A program made the position numbers and the translations under genes. This document shows positions 22,462-32,445 of a DNA stretch of 64,000 nt, in pieces. A model generated the notes under the pieces. It made no database searches and had not been told where the DNA came from. It saw only the letters and a program-made list of their open reading frames with translations. The DNA is from Erysipelotrichaceae bacterium. Its GTDB lineage: Bacteria > Bacillota_I > Bacilli_A > Erysipelotrichales > Coprobacillaceae. Position 1 is the stretch's first letter; every line of letters begins with the position of its first letter. The stretch covers positions 62,001-126,000 of the forward strand of contig JAGZJH010000001.1 of the NCBI GenBank assembly GCA_018365815.1, given 5' to 3'.

Positions 22462-22879
22462 GATGCTCTTTGAAAGTCTTTTGAATCATTAGTCTAGTCC
22501 CTTGGTTAGATGAAATAATTTCAAACCCATCTGCGAGTGTTTCGATAATGCTTAACCCCATTCCAGCATGTTCAATCGATTTTAGTGAAGAAAAAAGTGG
22601 TGTTTTTGCTTCTTCAATATTACGAATTCCAATCCCTTGATCAATTACTTCCAATTCTAATGTACGATCATTGATACGTGCTTTTATCACCACTTCTTTT
22701 GTTTCATCATGTAAATATCCATGAATAATTGCATTTGTTACTGCTTCTGAAACAATTGTTTTGATTTCAATAATTTCATCAATTGTGGGGTTTAAAAACA
22801 TCACAAAAGAGCTTACACTATTACGTGCAAATCCTTCGTTAATCAAACTTGCACTAAATTTAATCTCCATTTGAGTCAT
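22442..22879 (-). CDS. spoIIAB: Anti-sigma F factor SpoIIAB
   Basis: A 145-aa GHKL serine kinase with N box EAVTNAIIHGYLHD (about residue 45), DQGIGIRNIEEAK and HAGMGLSIIETLADGF. It binds SigF and phosphorylates SpoIIAA. The start at 22879 gives MTQMEIKFSASLINEGFARN, colinear with the known protein. It overlaps both neighbours, giving coupled translation and balanced amounts. Confidence 0.96.
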   Translation of the reverse strand: MTQMEIKFSASLINEGFARNSVSSFVMFLNPTIDEIIEIKTIVSEAVTNAIIHGYLHDETKEVVIKARINDRTLELEVIDQGIGIRNIEEAKTPLFSSLKSIEHAGMGLSIIETLADGFEIISSNQGTRLMIQKTFKEHHASQDS

Positions 22880-23225
22880 CTTTTTTCCCTACCTTTGTAT
22901 AAATTTCTTCCTCTGATTCAATATACTCCATCAAACTAAATATTCCTGTTAATTCAAATAAACGATAAGCCACTGTATTTAAATTCATTAAATACATGGT
23001 ACCATGATTTGCCTTAACCTGATTATAACGACCTAATACTAATCCAATTCCTGAACTATCTATAAAAGAAACATCATTGAAATCAAAAATCACCGCTTTA
23101 TAACAATCATTAATTTCATCAATTAATAAATTACGATAATTTAAGACTGATAAACTATCAATTTCTCCAAAAAAACTTACTTTAAGGTAGTCTTCTTTTT
23201 TGTCTATTTTTATTCTATTGACCAT
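22860..23225 (-). CDS. spoIIAA: Anti-anti-sigma factor SpoIIAA
   Basis: A 121-aa STAS protein. The phosphorylated Ser lies in FNDVSFIDSSGIGLVLGRY around residue 57. When dephosphorylated it displaces SigF from SpoIIAB. The ribosome-binding site AAGGAGG is strong. It is about 100 bp downstream of dacF, a gap in which I see no terminator. Confidence 0.96.
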   Translation of the reverse strand: MVNRIKIDKKEDYLKVSFFGEIDSLSVLNYRNLLIDEINDCYKAVIFDFNDVSFIDSSGIGLVLGRYNQVKANHGTMYLMNLNTVAYRLFELTGIFSLMEYIESEEEIYTKVGKKDDSNGD

Positions 23226-23328
23226 TTCTTTACCTCCTTAAAGCCTATCATAAACTAAAAAAATTACAAAAGAAATACTTTAGACAAAACTAGAACATAC
23301 ACGACAAAACTAGAATAAAATAGACAAT

Positions 23329-24468
23329 TTATTGAAACATTCTTTGAATATTTATAACTGTTTTTTGAACAAAAGTTAAAGCAGCAATATTTTCATTAAC
23401 GATTAAATCACTTGAAAAAACAACAGTTTCTTCATTCATCACATCAAGTTGTCCTACAATTTCCCCACTAACAAAAGGAGCAGTGTTTTTTAAAATACGA
23501 ATTTTATAACTCGGTCCTTGATCTTCACCTTTTTTAACTAAATAACTAATATCTTCTTTAGCATATACACCCGTTGTTTTTATTTCACTATTATAAACAT
23601 CAATTTGAGTAACTAAATCCCCTTTTTTATAAACTACTTTATTTTCATATAAATTAAAGCCATAATCTAACATTTGACACACTTCTTTATTACGTGATTT
23701 TGGATCACTTTCTTGCATGACAACGCCAATAATTCTTAAATCATCTTTTTTAGCGGTAGTCACTAAACAATAACCTGCTTCTTTTGTGTATCCGGTCTTT
23801 AAACCATCTAAACCAGTATAAGCATTTAAAAGTTTATTCGTATTCACGAGCCAAAATTTTTGATCTGTGTTTTCTCTAATATAAGTATCATAAGTTGAAG
23901 TAACTTCTAATAACTCATCACCGCCTATTTCAATTAAATACGCCGCCATCATCGCTAAATCATAAGCACAACTATAATGTTCAGGATCATGTAATCCCGT
24001 TGCATTTTTAAATTGCGTATTGACTAATTTTAATTCTTTTGCTTTATCATTCATCATTTTAACAAAAGCATCATTTGTCCCTGCGATGTATTCTCCAATA
24101 GCCACTGTGGCATCATTGGCTGAACCAATTGCCATGCATTTAAACATTTCATGTAAACTCATTGTCTCATTTTCTTCTAAATAAACTTGGCTTCCTCCCA
24201 TACTTGAAGCATAACCGGAAGTTGTGATTTGATCTTCAAAAGAAATTTGACCGGAATGAATTGCTTCAAACATTAAAATCATCGTCATTATTTTAGTCGT
24301 ACTTGCAGGAAAAAGTTTTTCCGTTTCATTTTTAGCATTTAAAATTTGTTTTGAATTGGCTTCGATTAAAATTGAAGCAGTTGCATTAGGGGCTAAATCT
24401 AAACTTTGTCCGTTTACTTTAATAAACGACATACTTAAAACAATTAATACAATTATGATTTTTTTCAT
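23329..24468 (-). CDS. dacF: D-alanyl-D-alanine carboxypeptidase DacF-like
   Basis: Started at 24468 (MKKIIIVLIVLSM, GGGTGAGAAG upstream) it is 379 aa with a signal peptide ending near VNGQS. The S11 peptidase boxes are SxxK in PASTTKIMTM, SxN in GSANDATVAIGEY and KTG in LDGLKTGYTKEAG. A C-terminal beta-rich domain from about 280 is that of PBP5-type enzymes. It trims peptidoglycan peptides. Its position ahead of spoIIAA is that of dacF. Confidence 0.93.
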   Translation of the reverse strand: MKKIIIVLIVLSMSFIKVNGQSLDLAPNATASILIEANSKQILNAKNETEKLFPASTTKIMTMILMFEAIHSGQISFEDQITTSGYASSMGGSQVYLEENETMSLHEMFKCMAIGSANDATVAIGEYIAGTNDAFVKMMNDKAKELKLVNTQFKNATGLHDPEHYSCAYDLAMMAAYLIEIGGDELLEVTSTYDTYIRENTDQKFWLVNTNKLLNAYTGLDGLKTGYTKEAGYCLVTTAKKDDLRIIGVVMQESDPKSRNKEVCQMLDYGFNLYENKVVYKKGDLVTQIDVYNSEIKTTGVYAKEDISYLVKKGEDQGPSYKIRILKNTAPFVSGEIVGQLDVMNEETVVFSSDLIVNENIAALTFVQKTVINIQRMFQ

Positions 24469-24569
24469 CTTCTCACCCATTACACTATATGTCAAAACAG
24501 TTTATTTTATGAAAAGACTTCGCTTAATTATCTTAAAACAATAAGATTGAGATAACTTTTTTCAAGTCC

Positions 24570-24605
24570 CTACAAAAATACTCCCACTTCTTTAAATGGA
24601 AGTGG
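24570..24605 (-). terminator. Hairpin behind the dead serine hydrolase gene
   Basis: CCACTTC and GAAGTGG pair around an 8-nt loop (24584-24606 region), followed on the minus strand by GAGTATTTTT. It lies between the serine hydrolase remnant and dacF. Confidence 0.5.
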
Positions 24606-24619
24606 TTTACCGACTATTT

Positions 24620-25591
24620 TTACTTATCTAAATATTCTTGTATAAAATCTATTCTATCAAATACTGTGGGTTTAAAATATCCTGTAATCCCACAAACAAA
24701 CTGATGAGTTTGATTGATATAAATGACATTTCCACTATTTCCAATGGCTGCATAAATCCCCTTTTTAGCATCGATAATCCACCACAACAATCCATAACTC
24801 ATATTTCTAAAATTACCATCAGTAATTTGTGTTTCTTCTGTCATTTATTCAATCCATTTTTTTGAGACAATTTATTTTTGGTTGTAAATGCCCTTATTTA
24901 AACATAATAAACCAATTTTTACTAATTTACTCGCAGACATACACAAACCATAACCGGTTGTTCCAATTCCTTGTGGATCACCAAACCAAATAGGTGCCTT
25001 TGGTGTTTTTGATATTGTAAATTCTTTATGTTCTTGAGCAGTTTTGGCTAAATAATGATGATGTCTCACTATATTCAACGGTTCAAATAAATATTGATTT
25101 GCAAACTCTACTACTTTCATATGACTTACTTTTAAAATGATGCCTGTTAATACGTGTAAGCATACTGTATTATATCTAAATTTATCTATAAATCCTTTTC
25201 GTCCCCCTATAAAATCTAATGAAGCTTTTGTCCAATCATCACTTGAACATACTTTTGTCCATGGATCGTATTTACATTTTAAAGGGCCTTTCATACTCAT
25301 CATATGTATTATCGTCACATCGTAGATAGTCTTTCCCCTTCTTTTGACTTTATAATTAGGAAAATAATCTAATATTTTATCATCGATACTTTGAATTAAC
25401 CCTTGATCTATACATATTCCAATCAGTAAAGAAACGATACTTTTTGTAACTGACATAATATGAACTGCATCATCTTTGGCATAATTATTCCAAGTTTCAG
25501 AATATATTTTTTGATAATCTTTATAACATACAATTTGACAAATGTTAGGTAGTTTATTTTTAACTATCTCATAAAATTCTTTTTTATCCAT
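24620..25591 (-). pseudogene. Beta-lactamase-fold serine hydrolase, two in-frame stops
   Basis: One frame covers the whole gene, interrupted by TAA near 24872 and 24846. Bridging the stops gives a protein of about 323 aa. It has SVTKSIVSLLIG with the SxxK nucleophile, YNTVCLHVLTGI in the YxN region, and IGNSGNVIYIN where HTGG/KTG is expected. It is related to the larger paralogue at 40374-42083. CAA-to-TAA and AAA-to-TAA changes would explain the stops. It may still make the first 239 residues. Confidence 0.85.
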
Positions 25592-25621
25592 TTTTTTACT
25601 TTCTTTTATTTATCGTGCATT

Positions 25622-25645
25622 AAAAAAGAAAGGCTTATGCCTTTC
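25622..25645 (-). terminator. Terminator of mupG
   Basis: GAAAGGC-ATAA-GCCTTTC followed by six T on the minus strand, beginning at the stop region of mupG. Confidence 0.88.
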
Positions 25646-25647
25646 CA

Positions 25648-26742
25648 TTATTTAATAAATTCAAATTTTTGCCAAGGTTTAATTTGGTCTAATACACACA
25701 TTTCTTCATCAGTAATGCGCCCTACTAAATTACGTTCACCATCATTAGGAATATCTTCCAAAATAATTTGAACTTCACCACGATAATGTTTTAAATTATC
25801 ATTAATTACACATACATCACCTTTTGTAAATACTTTTTTATCGCAAGGAACAAATGGAATACTTGTATCTTTATATAAGAAACGAGTAAATGAACTTCTA
25901 ATCATGTAACTGCTATAATCTCCACGCCCAGAATGATTTTTTTGTTCAAAGATTAATTTGCTTTCTTCTTCACTAATTGTATCAGCAACATCTAATTTAA
26001 TTTGAGTTGTATTACGGTTAATTTCACTTAATGCTTTTAATTCTTCTTCAGTTGCATAAGCATTACCGATAATGACATCATCAATTAATCCAGTTGAGAA
26101 TAAATGTCTTGCTTGTAAATCAATTGGTAAATTACGGTGCATTTCACAAGTTGGTAAACCTGCATAAACTTCCCAAGGTCCAAAAGTAGGTTGGTTATGA
26201 CTAGATACGAAAGCAGCTAAAGTAAATCCCATTGATTTCCACTCTTTAGAAAATTTCATAAATAAATCAAAATCTAATCCTGTATATTTTTGTGGATAGA
26301 AGTTATGACAAATTAACATTTGATCTTGTCTTGCTCCCATTTTCATCATCGCTTTAACATTATCAGCAGTTGATGAACCGTTAAATTCAATTTTTAAACC
26401 ATATGGATTTTGAGTGACAATAGTATCTAACATTGTTCCAAATGACATATCTAAACGTACAATATCACAGTGCATATCTGCAAATGGTTTTAAATCTCTT
26501 GCAGTTGCTCCTAAATGTTCAAATACTTGTGGGTTAGTATCCACTGCAACTTCAAATCCTAATTCATGGGCTTTATCCATAAATTCTCTAAATTCTTTAA
26601 TCATTTCTTCTTTTGGTTTATTTACTGATAATAAACAAGTAAAAATTCTAGTAAAACCGTATTTTGCTGCTAATTCCATGTAAGCAAAATCTTTTTCTTT
26701 TGTTGAATGTTCTGGATAAATTGAAATTCCTAATCTTCTCAT
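25648..26742 (-). CDS. mupG: 6-phospho-N-acetylmuramidase MupG family (DUF871)
   Basis: The 364-aa protein begins RRLGISIYPEHSTKEKDFAY, with an N-terminal TIM barrel (to about 240; conserved FTRIFTCLLS, DTNPQVFEHLG, RLDMSFG, CHNFYPQKYTGL). A small C-terminal beta domain follows (RGDYSSYMIRSSF to the end). MupG cleaves MurNAc-6-phosphate-GlcNAc in cell-wall recycling. No PTS or murQ gene is beside it here. TGG-TATAAT, an extended -10, lies about 90 bp upstream. Confidence 0.9.
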   Translation of the reverse strand: MRRLGISIYPEHSTKEKDFAYMELAAKYGFTRIFTCLLSVNKPKEEMIKEFREFMDKAHELGFEVAVDTNPQVFEHLGATARDLKPFADMHCDIVRLDMSFGTMLDTIVTQNPYGLKIEFNGSSTADNVKAMMKMGARQDQMLICHNFYPQKYTGLDFDLFMKFSKEWKSMGFTLAAFVSSHNQPTFGPWEVYAGLPTCEMHRNLPIDLQARHLFSTGLIDDVIIGNAYATEEELKALSEINRNTTQIKLDVADTISEEESKLIFEQKNHSGRGDYSSYMIRSSFTRFLYKDTSIPFVPCDKKVFTKGDVCVINDNLKHYRGEVQIILEDIPNDGERNLVGRITDEEMCVLDQIKPWQKFEFIK

Positions 26743-27048
26743 TAAATTGTCCTCCTTATTTCAACACTTCACATATCGATTCCCGTCATCACTATGAAGC
26801 ATATCCTTTATTCATTTGAGGATTATACCATAATCAATTATTTATATATTTACAATTACAAAATATGAAAATAAATTACATATTTTTAAGATTGATTAAC
26901 TTCATTTGAAATGGAATGATAACGAATTTTTAAGGATAAACTCTTTATAAAAAACTATTTTTACAATACCCTATAATAACTACCGTATTGAAAGATAACA
27001 TAAATTATAGCCACTATTAAGAAATGATAATCACATTTTTCTTATTCT
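26743..27048. promoter_or_regulatory. Control region of mupG
   Basis: On the minus strand an extended -10 TGGTATAAT lies near 26826-26834 with a poor -35. Further up, AATATG and CATATT (26862-26884) form an inverted repeat with an 11-bp spacer that could bind a regulator. I see no ORF in this stretch. Confidence 0.4.
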
Positions 27049-27520
27049 TTAATACTTTTCACTTTCAACTATAATAATATTTTTATTTTCATCTTGATAG
27101 TACCCATTTAGATGCATATAATTTTTATTTTCTATTAAATTTTCTAATCTAAATAACATATTCTTTCTAATCATCGATTTTACTTGATCTAAACTAACCT
27201 ATCGATGTTCAACATTTTCATCACTGTTTTTAACCTCTGCACTTTTAGCTTCGCAAATAAAATCAACAACCAAAAGCGTTGGGATTGTTTCAACACCATT
27301 ATATCCTTTCTTGGTTTTGATATTAGAACTGATATTTAATACTTTAATAATATTCACTTCAACCCCTACTCTTCATCTGCTTCTCGTTTTAACGTTTCTC
27401 CTTGTTCAACAATTTCACCGGGTATTTCCCAACCCTTTCTAGGATTTTTGATTAACAATAATTGATCCTCATGAAAAAAATAAAGACCGCTACACTAATG
27501 GTATGTGATGGTAAATTCAT
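27049..27520 (-). pseudogene. NUDIX hydrolase remnant
   Basis: From an ATG at 27520 the frame reads MNLPSHTISVAVFIFFHEDQ, then a Nudix box GEIVEQGETLKREADEE broken by TAG directly before the expected Gly-Leu. After a small frameshift it continues NIIKVLNISSNIKTKKGYNG to a TAG near 27197, and then to a stop at 27049 (LNGYYQDENKNIIIVES). Box residues other than the stop are conserved. The gene is dead by at least two stops and one shift. No ordinary ORF covers this 900-bp gap. Confidence 0.8.
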
Positions 27521-27653
27521 TCTAATCCCTCTCTAACTTAAGATAAAATCATGTCAATACAACATTTTATAGTTAATATGTTTTGATGACTATACTTTCA
27601 ACAAAATATCTTTTATCGATCATATTAAAATAATTAGTAAAAGATACAACAAC

Positions 27654-30600
27654 TTACTCCTTTATATTTTTAAACGCCGTTGAAAGCATTAATTTAATAC
27701 GATTTAATTGATTAACTTCACTTGCACCAGGATCATAATCAATTGCAACAACATTACTTTGCGGATAAGCTTTTTTAAGTGCCTTAATCACGCCTTTTCC
27801 GGTCACATGATTTGGTAAACAAGCAAATGGTTGCATACATACAATATTAGGTGCTCCCTCTTCAATAAGTTCAATCATCTCTCCTGTTAAAAACCAACCT
27901 TCACCAGTCATATTCCCTAATGAGACAATTTCTGATGCTTTTTTAGCAATCGTGTTAATTGGTGTAGGGGCATTAAAACGTTTTGATGCTTTTAATGCTT
28001 TAATCATGTCTTTTCTTAAAAAATCAATTAACCATATTCCACGATTACATAACCACAAAGTTGACTTTTTTCCTTCAAAATGATCTTTTTTAAAACGAGC
28101 ATTATAAAAGCAATATTGGAAAAAGTCAATTAAATCAGGCATAACGGCTTCTGCCCCTTCTGCTTCAATAATATCTACAATTTCATTATTAGCGGTAGGG
28201 TGGAATTTGACTAAAATTTCTCCTACTAATCCTACTCGTGGTTTTTTAATATCTAATATTGGTAATTGATCAAACGCTTCAACAATCTCATACACATTCT
28301 TTTTAAATTGTTTCATATTTCCATTAACAACATTTTCCTTACACTTTTCTATCCAAGACTGATATAACTGATTAGCTGATCCTTTAACTTTTTCATAAGG
28401 TCTTACTCGATATAACACTCTCATAAACAAATCGCCATACATTGCCCCAATCGCCACTTTTTTAGCAATCGAAAAATTAATCTTAAATCCTGGATTGTTT
28501 TCTAAACCGGATAAATTGGCTGAAATAACTGGAATATGTTCCATATTCGCATCTTTTAATGCTTTTCTAATAAAAGCAATATAATTAGTTGCACGACACC
28601 CGCCACCGGTTTGAGAAATAATAACAGCCACTTTATTTAAATCATATTTTCCACTATTTAACGCATTCATTATCGAACCGGTAACTAAAATACTAGGATA
28701 ACAAGCATCATTATTCACATATTTTAAACCTTGTTCAACTGCACCTGAATCAACTGAGGGCAATACTTCAAAATTATACCCTTCAGATTTCATTGCCGTT
28801 TCAATAAATTGGAAGTGTAAAGGTGACATTTGAGGGCACAAAATGGTATATCCTTGTTTCTTCATTTCTTTTGTAAAAGGAACTTTCGTCACTTCATAGT
28901 TTGAATTAACATTCACATTTTTATTTTTCTTTAATAACGTTGCTTTTAAAGAACGAATTCTTATACGCACCGCTCCTAAGTTACTTCCTTCATCTATTTT
29001 AATTAATGTATAAATTTTATTACGTGTTTTTAATATTTCTGAAACTTGATCACAAGTTACCGCATCAACCCCACAACCAAAAGAAGTTAATTGAATTAAT
29101 TCCAAATTAGATTTTTTTGACACATAAGAAGCTGCTTTATACAAACGAGAATGATACGCCCATTGATCCACAACTCTTAAATCTAAATGCTCCTCATCTA
29201 AATGACATACACTATCTTCACTCAATACCACAAATCCCTCACTGGTAATTAATTTAGCGATTCCATGATTAATTTCAGGATCAATATGATATGGTCGTCC
29301 GGCTAAAACAATTCCAGTTAAATGGTTGTCTTCAATATATTTTAAAACACGCTTTCCTTCATCACGAACATCTTGATGATAACGTTCTAATTCTTCATAG
29401 GATTTTTCAATCGCTTGATGTAATTCTAAATCACTGACATTAAATGCTTCTAATTCTTGTTTTAAAATTCCAAACAATGTTTTAGGGTTATTTAATGAAA
29501 TAAATGGGTTTTTAAAATTAATATGCTTTGATTGTAAATGATCGATATTATTTCTAATCACCTCCGGATAAGAAGCTACTACCGGACAGTTATAATGGTT
29601 TTTAGAATCGTTGTTTTCTTTTTTTTCATAAGCCACTGAAGGATAGAAAATAAATTTAATTCCTTTTTCTATTAAATCTTCAATATGACCATGTACCATT
29701 TTAGCCGGATAACACACACTTTCACTTGGAATAGACTCAATTCCCTTTTCATAAATCTGTTTTGATGTTCTTGAAGAAAGTACGACTTTAAATTTTAATT
29801 CAGTAAAAAAAGTATGCCAAAATGGGTAGTTTTCATAAATATTTAACACTCTTGGAATTCCAACTACTCCACGAATTGCCTCTTCTTCTTTTAAAGAGTG
29901 ATAGTTAAACACTCGTTTATATTTATAATTAAATAAATTAGGTAATGATTTTTGCTTAAGTTCAACATTCGCTCCTCGTTCACAACGATTACCACTGATA
30001 AATTCTCTACCATCATTAAACGTAGTAATTGTTAACATACAATTATTAGTACATTTTCCACAGTTTTTCATTGTATTTGCATAAGTTAATGCTTCTAATT
30101 GTTGTTCATTTAATAATGTCGACTGAGTGTCGTCATCTCTTTCTTTCGCTAAAATAGCCATACCATAAGCGCCCATTAAACCAGCAATATCAGGGCGAAT
30201 AACTTCTACTCCGGTCTCTTTTTCAAAGGCACGTAAAACTGCATCATTATAAAAAGTTCCACCTTGAACGACTATATTTTTACCTAATTGTTCTTTATTT
30301 TTTAATTTAATCACTTTATATAACGCATTTTTAATAACTGAATAAGATAAACCGGCTGAAATATCCTCTAATAAAGCCCCTTCTTTTTGGGCTTGTTTTA
30401 CTTTAGAATTCATAAAAACAGTACAACGGCTTCCTAAATCAATAGGGGTTTTAGACATTAATGCTAGAGAAGAAAAATCTTCAATTGATTTTCCTAGAGA
30501 ATGGGCAAAAGTTTCTAAAAACGAACCACAGCCAGATGAACATGCCTCATTTAAAGTAATATCTTGAATAACATCCTCTTTAATTGAAATTGCCTTCATA

Positions 30601-31874
30601 TCTTGACCGCCAATATCTAAAATAAAATCTACTTCATTTAAAAATTGTTTAGCAGCTTTATAATGGGCAATTGTTTCTACTTCACCAAAATCAACTTTTA
30701 ATGCCGCTTTAATTAAAGCTTCACCATAACCTGTCACACCGGTTTTTTTGATTGTACAGTTTTTAGGTAACATTTTATAAATTTCTTTTACTTTTTTAAT
30801 GACTAAATTAAGCGGATTGCCTTCATTAGAGCTATAAAAAGAATATAAAATCGATCCATTGACATCTATTAAAAGCATTTTAGAGGTTGTTGAACCAACA
30901 TCAATTCCTAAATACACATCACCTTGATAATCTTTTAAATCCACTCTTTTAACTTTCGCTAAATCATGTCGTTTTCTAAACAAATCTAATTCTTCTTGAT
31001 GTTTAAATAATGGTTCTAAAACATGACTGACTTCATGTCCTTGATTTTTTAATTCTTTAAGTGTTTGAATAAATCCACTTAATGTCATGTCTTTTGGATT
31101 TTCTTTAGCATGAAGACTTGCTCCCATGGCGACAAATAGTTGAGAATTATTAGGGAAAATGATTTCATCATCTTTTAATGATAATGTTTCAATAAAACGT
31201 TGTCTTAACTCATCTAAAAAACAAAGGGGTCCGCCTAAAAAAGCCACCTTTCCTACAATTGGTTTTCCACACGCTAAACCACTGATTGTTTGATTGACAA
31301 CGGCTTGAAAAATAGAAGCAGCAATATCTTCTTTTTTAGCCCCTTCATTAATTAAAGGTTGAATATCTGTTTTAGCGAATACACCACATCTTGAAGCAAT
31401 TGGATAAATACGTTGATAATGTTTGGCCAATTCATTTAATCCTTTAGCATCTGTATGTAAAAGGGTTGCCATTTGATCAATAAATGCCCCGGTTCCTCCA
31501 GCACAAGTTCCATTCATTCTTTGTTCTAATGCCCCATCAAAATATGTAATTTTAGCATCTTCGCCTCCTAATTCAATGGCAACATCAGTTTCAGGGATAT
31601 ATGTTTCAATTGTTTTTGTACAAGCAATAACTTCTTGAATAAAATCAATTTTTAATGCTTTAGAAATTGATAATCCTCCCGATCCGGTAATAACAGGTGT
31701 TAAACTCATTTTAGGGTAGTTTGAATAAATCTTTTCTAATTCATTTAAAATTGTTTGTCTGACATCTGAATTATGTCGAACATAACTCTTATATAAACAT
31801 TTATTTTCTTGATTAGTTAAATAGGTTTTAACAGTTGTTGAACCTACGTCAATTCCTAAAAAATATTCATTCAT
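27654..31874 (-). CDS. Giant acyl-CoA dehydratase activase-like protein (two ASKHA domains + HgdB-like part)
   Basis: The 1406-aa protein has two BadF/HgdC-type ATPase domains: FLGIDVGSTTVKTYL at residue 4 with GGTGAFIDQ, and VYLGIDVGSTTSKMLLI near 320 with ILDIGGQDMKAI and ACSSGCGSFLETFA. From about 610 comes a DUF2229/HgdB-like part with Cys pairs (CGKCTNNC, FGCGVDAVTC). The activase Cys would hold a 4Fe-4S cluster that drives electrons into 2-hydroxyacyl-CoA dehydratases. No dehydratase subunit genes are near, so its real partner is not known. A MarR gene precedes it by 12 nt. Confidence 0.88.
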   Translation of the reverse strand: MNEYFLGIDVGSTTVKTYLTNQENKCLYKSYVRHNSDVRQTILNELEKIYSNYPKMSLTPVITGSGGLSISKALKIDFIQEVIACTKTIETYIPETDVAIELGGEDAKITYFDGALEQRMNGTCAGGTGAFIDQMATLLHTDAKGLNELAKHYQRIYPIASRCGVFAKTDIQPLINEGAKKEDIAASIFQAVVNQTISGLACGKPIVGKVAFLGGPLCFLDELRQRFIETLSLKDDEIIFPNNSQLFVAMGASLHAKENPKDMTLSGFIQTLKELKNQGHEVSHVLEPLFKHQEELDLFRKRHDLAKVKRVDLKDYQGDVYLGIDVGSTTSKMLLIDVNGSILYSFYSSNEGNPLNLVIKKVKEIYKMLPKNCTIKKTGVTGYGEALIKAALKVDFGEVETIAHYKAAKQFLNEVDFILDIGGQDMKAISIKEDVIQDITLNEACSSGCGSFLETFAHSLGKSIEDFSSLALMSKTPIDLGSRCTVFMNSKVKQAQKEGALLEDISAGLSYSVIKNALYKVIKLKNKEQLGKNIVVQGGTFYNDAVLRAFEKETGVEVIRPDIAGLMGAYGMAILAKERDDDTQSTLLNEQQLEALTYANTMKNCGKCTNNCMLTITTFNDGREFISGNRCERGANVELKQKSLPNLFNYKYKRVFNYHSLKEEEAIRGVVGIPRVLNIYENYPFWHTFFTELKFKVVLSSRTSKQIYEKGIESIPSESVCYPAKMVHGHIEDLIEKGIKFIFYPSVAYEKKENNDSKNHYNCPVVASYPEVIRNNIDHLQSKHINFKNPFISLNNPKTLFGILKQELEAFNVSDLELHQAIEKSYEELERYHQDVRDEGKRVLKYIEDNHLTGIVLAGRPYHIDPEINHGIAKLITSEGFVVLSEDSVCHLDEEHLDLRVVDQWAYHSRLYKAASYVSKKSNLELIQLTSFGCGVDAVTCDQVSEILKTRNKIYTLIKIDEGSNLGAVRIRIRSLKATLLKKNKNVNVNSNYEVTKVPFTKEMKKQGYTILCPQMSPLHFQFIETAMKSEGYNFEVLPSVDSGAVEQGLKYVNNDACYPSILVTGSIMNALNSGKYDLNKVAVIISQTGGGCRATNYIAFIRKALKDANMEHIPVISANLSGLENNPGFKINFSIAKKVAIGAMYGDLFMRVLYRVRPYEKVKGSANQLYQSWIEKCKENVVNGNMKQFKKNVYEIVEAFDQLPILDIKKPRVGLVGEILVKFHPTANNEIVDIIEAEGAEAVMPDLIDFFQYCFYNARFKKDHFEGKKSTLWLCNRGIWLIDFLRKDMIKALKASKRFNAPTPINTIAKKASEIVSLGNMTGEGWFLTGEMIELIEEGAPNIVCMQPFACLPNHVTGKGVIKALKKAYPQSNVVAIDYDPGASEVNQLNRIKLMLSTAFKNIKE

Positions 31875-31886
31875 ATTTCCACCTCT

Positions 31887-32324
31887 TTATTTATCATTTT
31901 GTTGACTCATAAAATATGCCACACGTTTCATAATTCGTATGTATTCCTTTGTGTCATGTTCACCTAAAAAAGTTAACACTTTAGAAAGATGCGTAATAGC
32001 GATCTCTCTTTTTTGATTAACGTGTTCTTTACCAAGATTAGTCAAATAGACGTTTATTTTACGTTTATCACTGGAATCTGTTTTCCTTTCAACAAATCCC
32101 TTTTTAGTTAAATTTTTTAAAATAGCCGCTACTCTTGATGTATTCACCATAAAACGTTCACTAATATCATGGGCAGTGGCACCGTTTTTTTCATCAAATA
32201 AGTAAATTAACACTGCCACTTCACCTTTACTAATGGTAGTCACATGGTTTTTAAAAAAAGGGCGACTTTGTTCATTTTTCATTAAATAAATAATTAATTC
32301 TTTTGCTTCGTTTTCGTAATCCAT
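31887..32324 (-). CDS. MarR-family transcriptional regulator
   Basis: From the Met at 32324 (GTGAGG 8 nt before) the protein is 145 aa. The winged helix covers about 40-115 (KGEVAVLIYLFDEKNGATAH, TSRVAAILKNLTKKGFVERK, DSSDKRKINVYLTNLG). It starts the transcript that leads into the 1406-aa gene. An imperfect palindrome overlaps its promoter, so autoregulation is likely. The ligand is unknown. Confidence 0.88.
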   Translation of the reverse strand: MDYENEAKELIIYLMKNEQSRPFFKNHVTTISKGEVAVLIYLFDEKNGATAHDISERFMVNTSRVAAILKNLTKKGFVERKTDSSDKRKINVYLTNLGKEHVNQKREIAITHLSKVLTFLGEHDTKEYIRIMKRVAYFMSQQNDK

Positions 32325-32346
32325 AAAATACCTCACACCATGAGGC

Positions 32347-32375
32347 ATTTTATATCTTTCGACAAATATTGTCAA
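32347..32375 (-). promoter_or_regulatory. marR promoter with GACAA-N3-TTGTC palindrome
   Basis: TTGACA (32375-32370), 17 bp, TAAAAT (32352-32347). GACAAATATTGTC (32361-32373) overlaps the -35. This is a suitable MarR operator. Confidence 0.65.
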
Positions 32376-32417
32376 ACTTTTTAACCTACATTCAACATTC
32401 TAAACGCTTACAAATAA

Positions 32418-32445
32418 AAAAACGGTATTAAATCAATATACCGTT
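32418..32445 (-). terminator. Terminator of the thi operon
   Basis: AACGGTAT and ATACCGTT pair around a 9-nt loop and are followed by seven T on the minus strand. It overlaps the stop codon of the deformylase-like gene. Confidence 0.85.

Noticed and set aside
24620..24844. Separate small gene for the C-terminal part of the serine hydrolase
   Set aside because: It is in the same frame as the upstream part and continues its fold; two stop codons explain the gap better.
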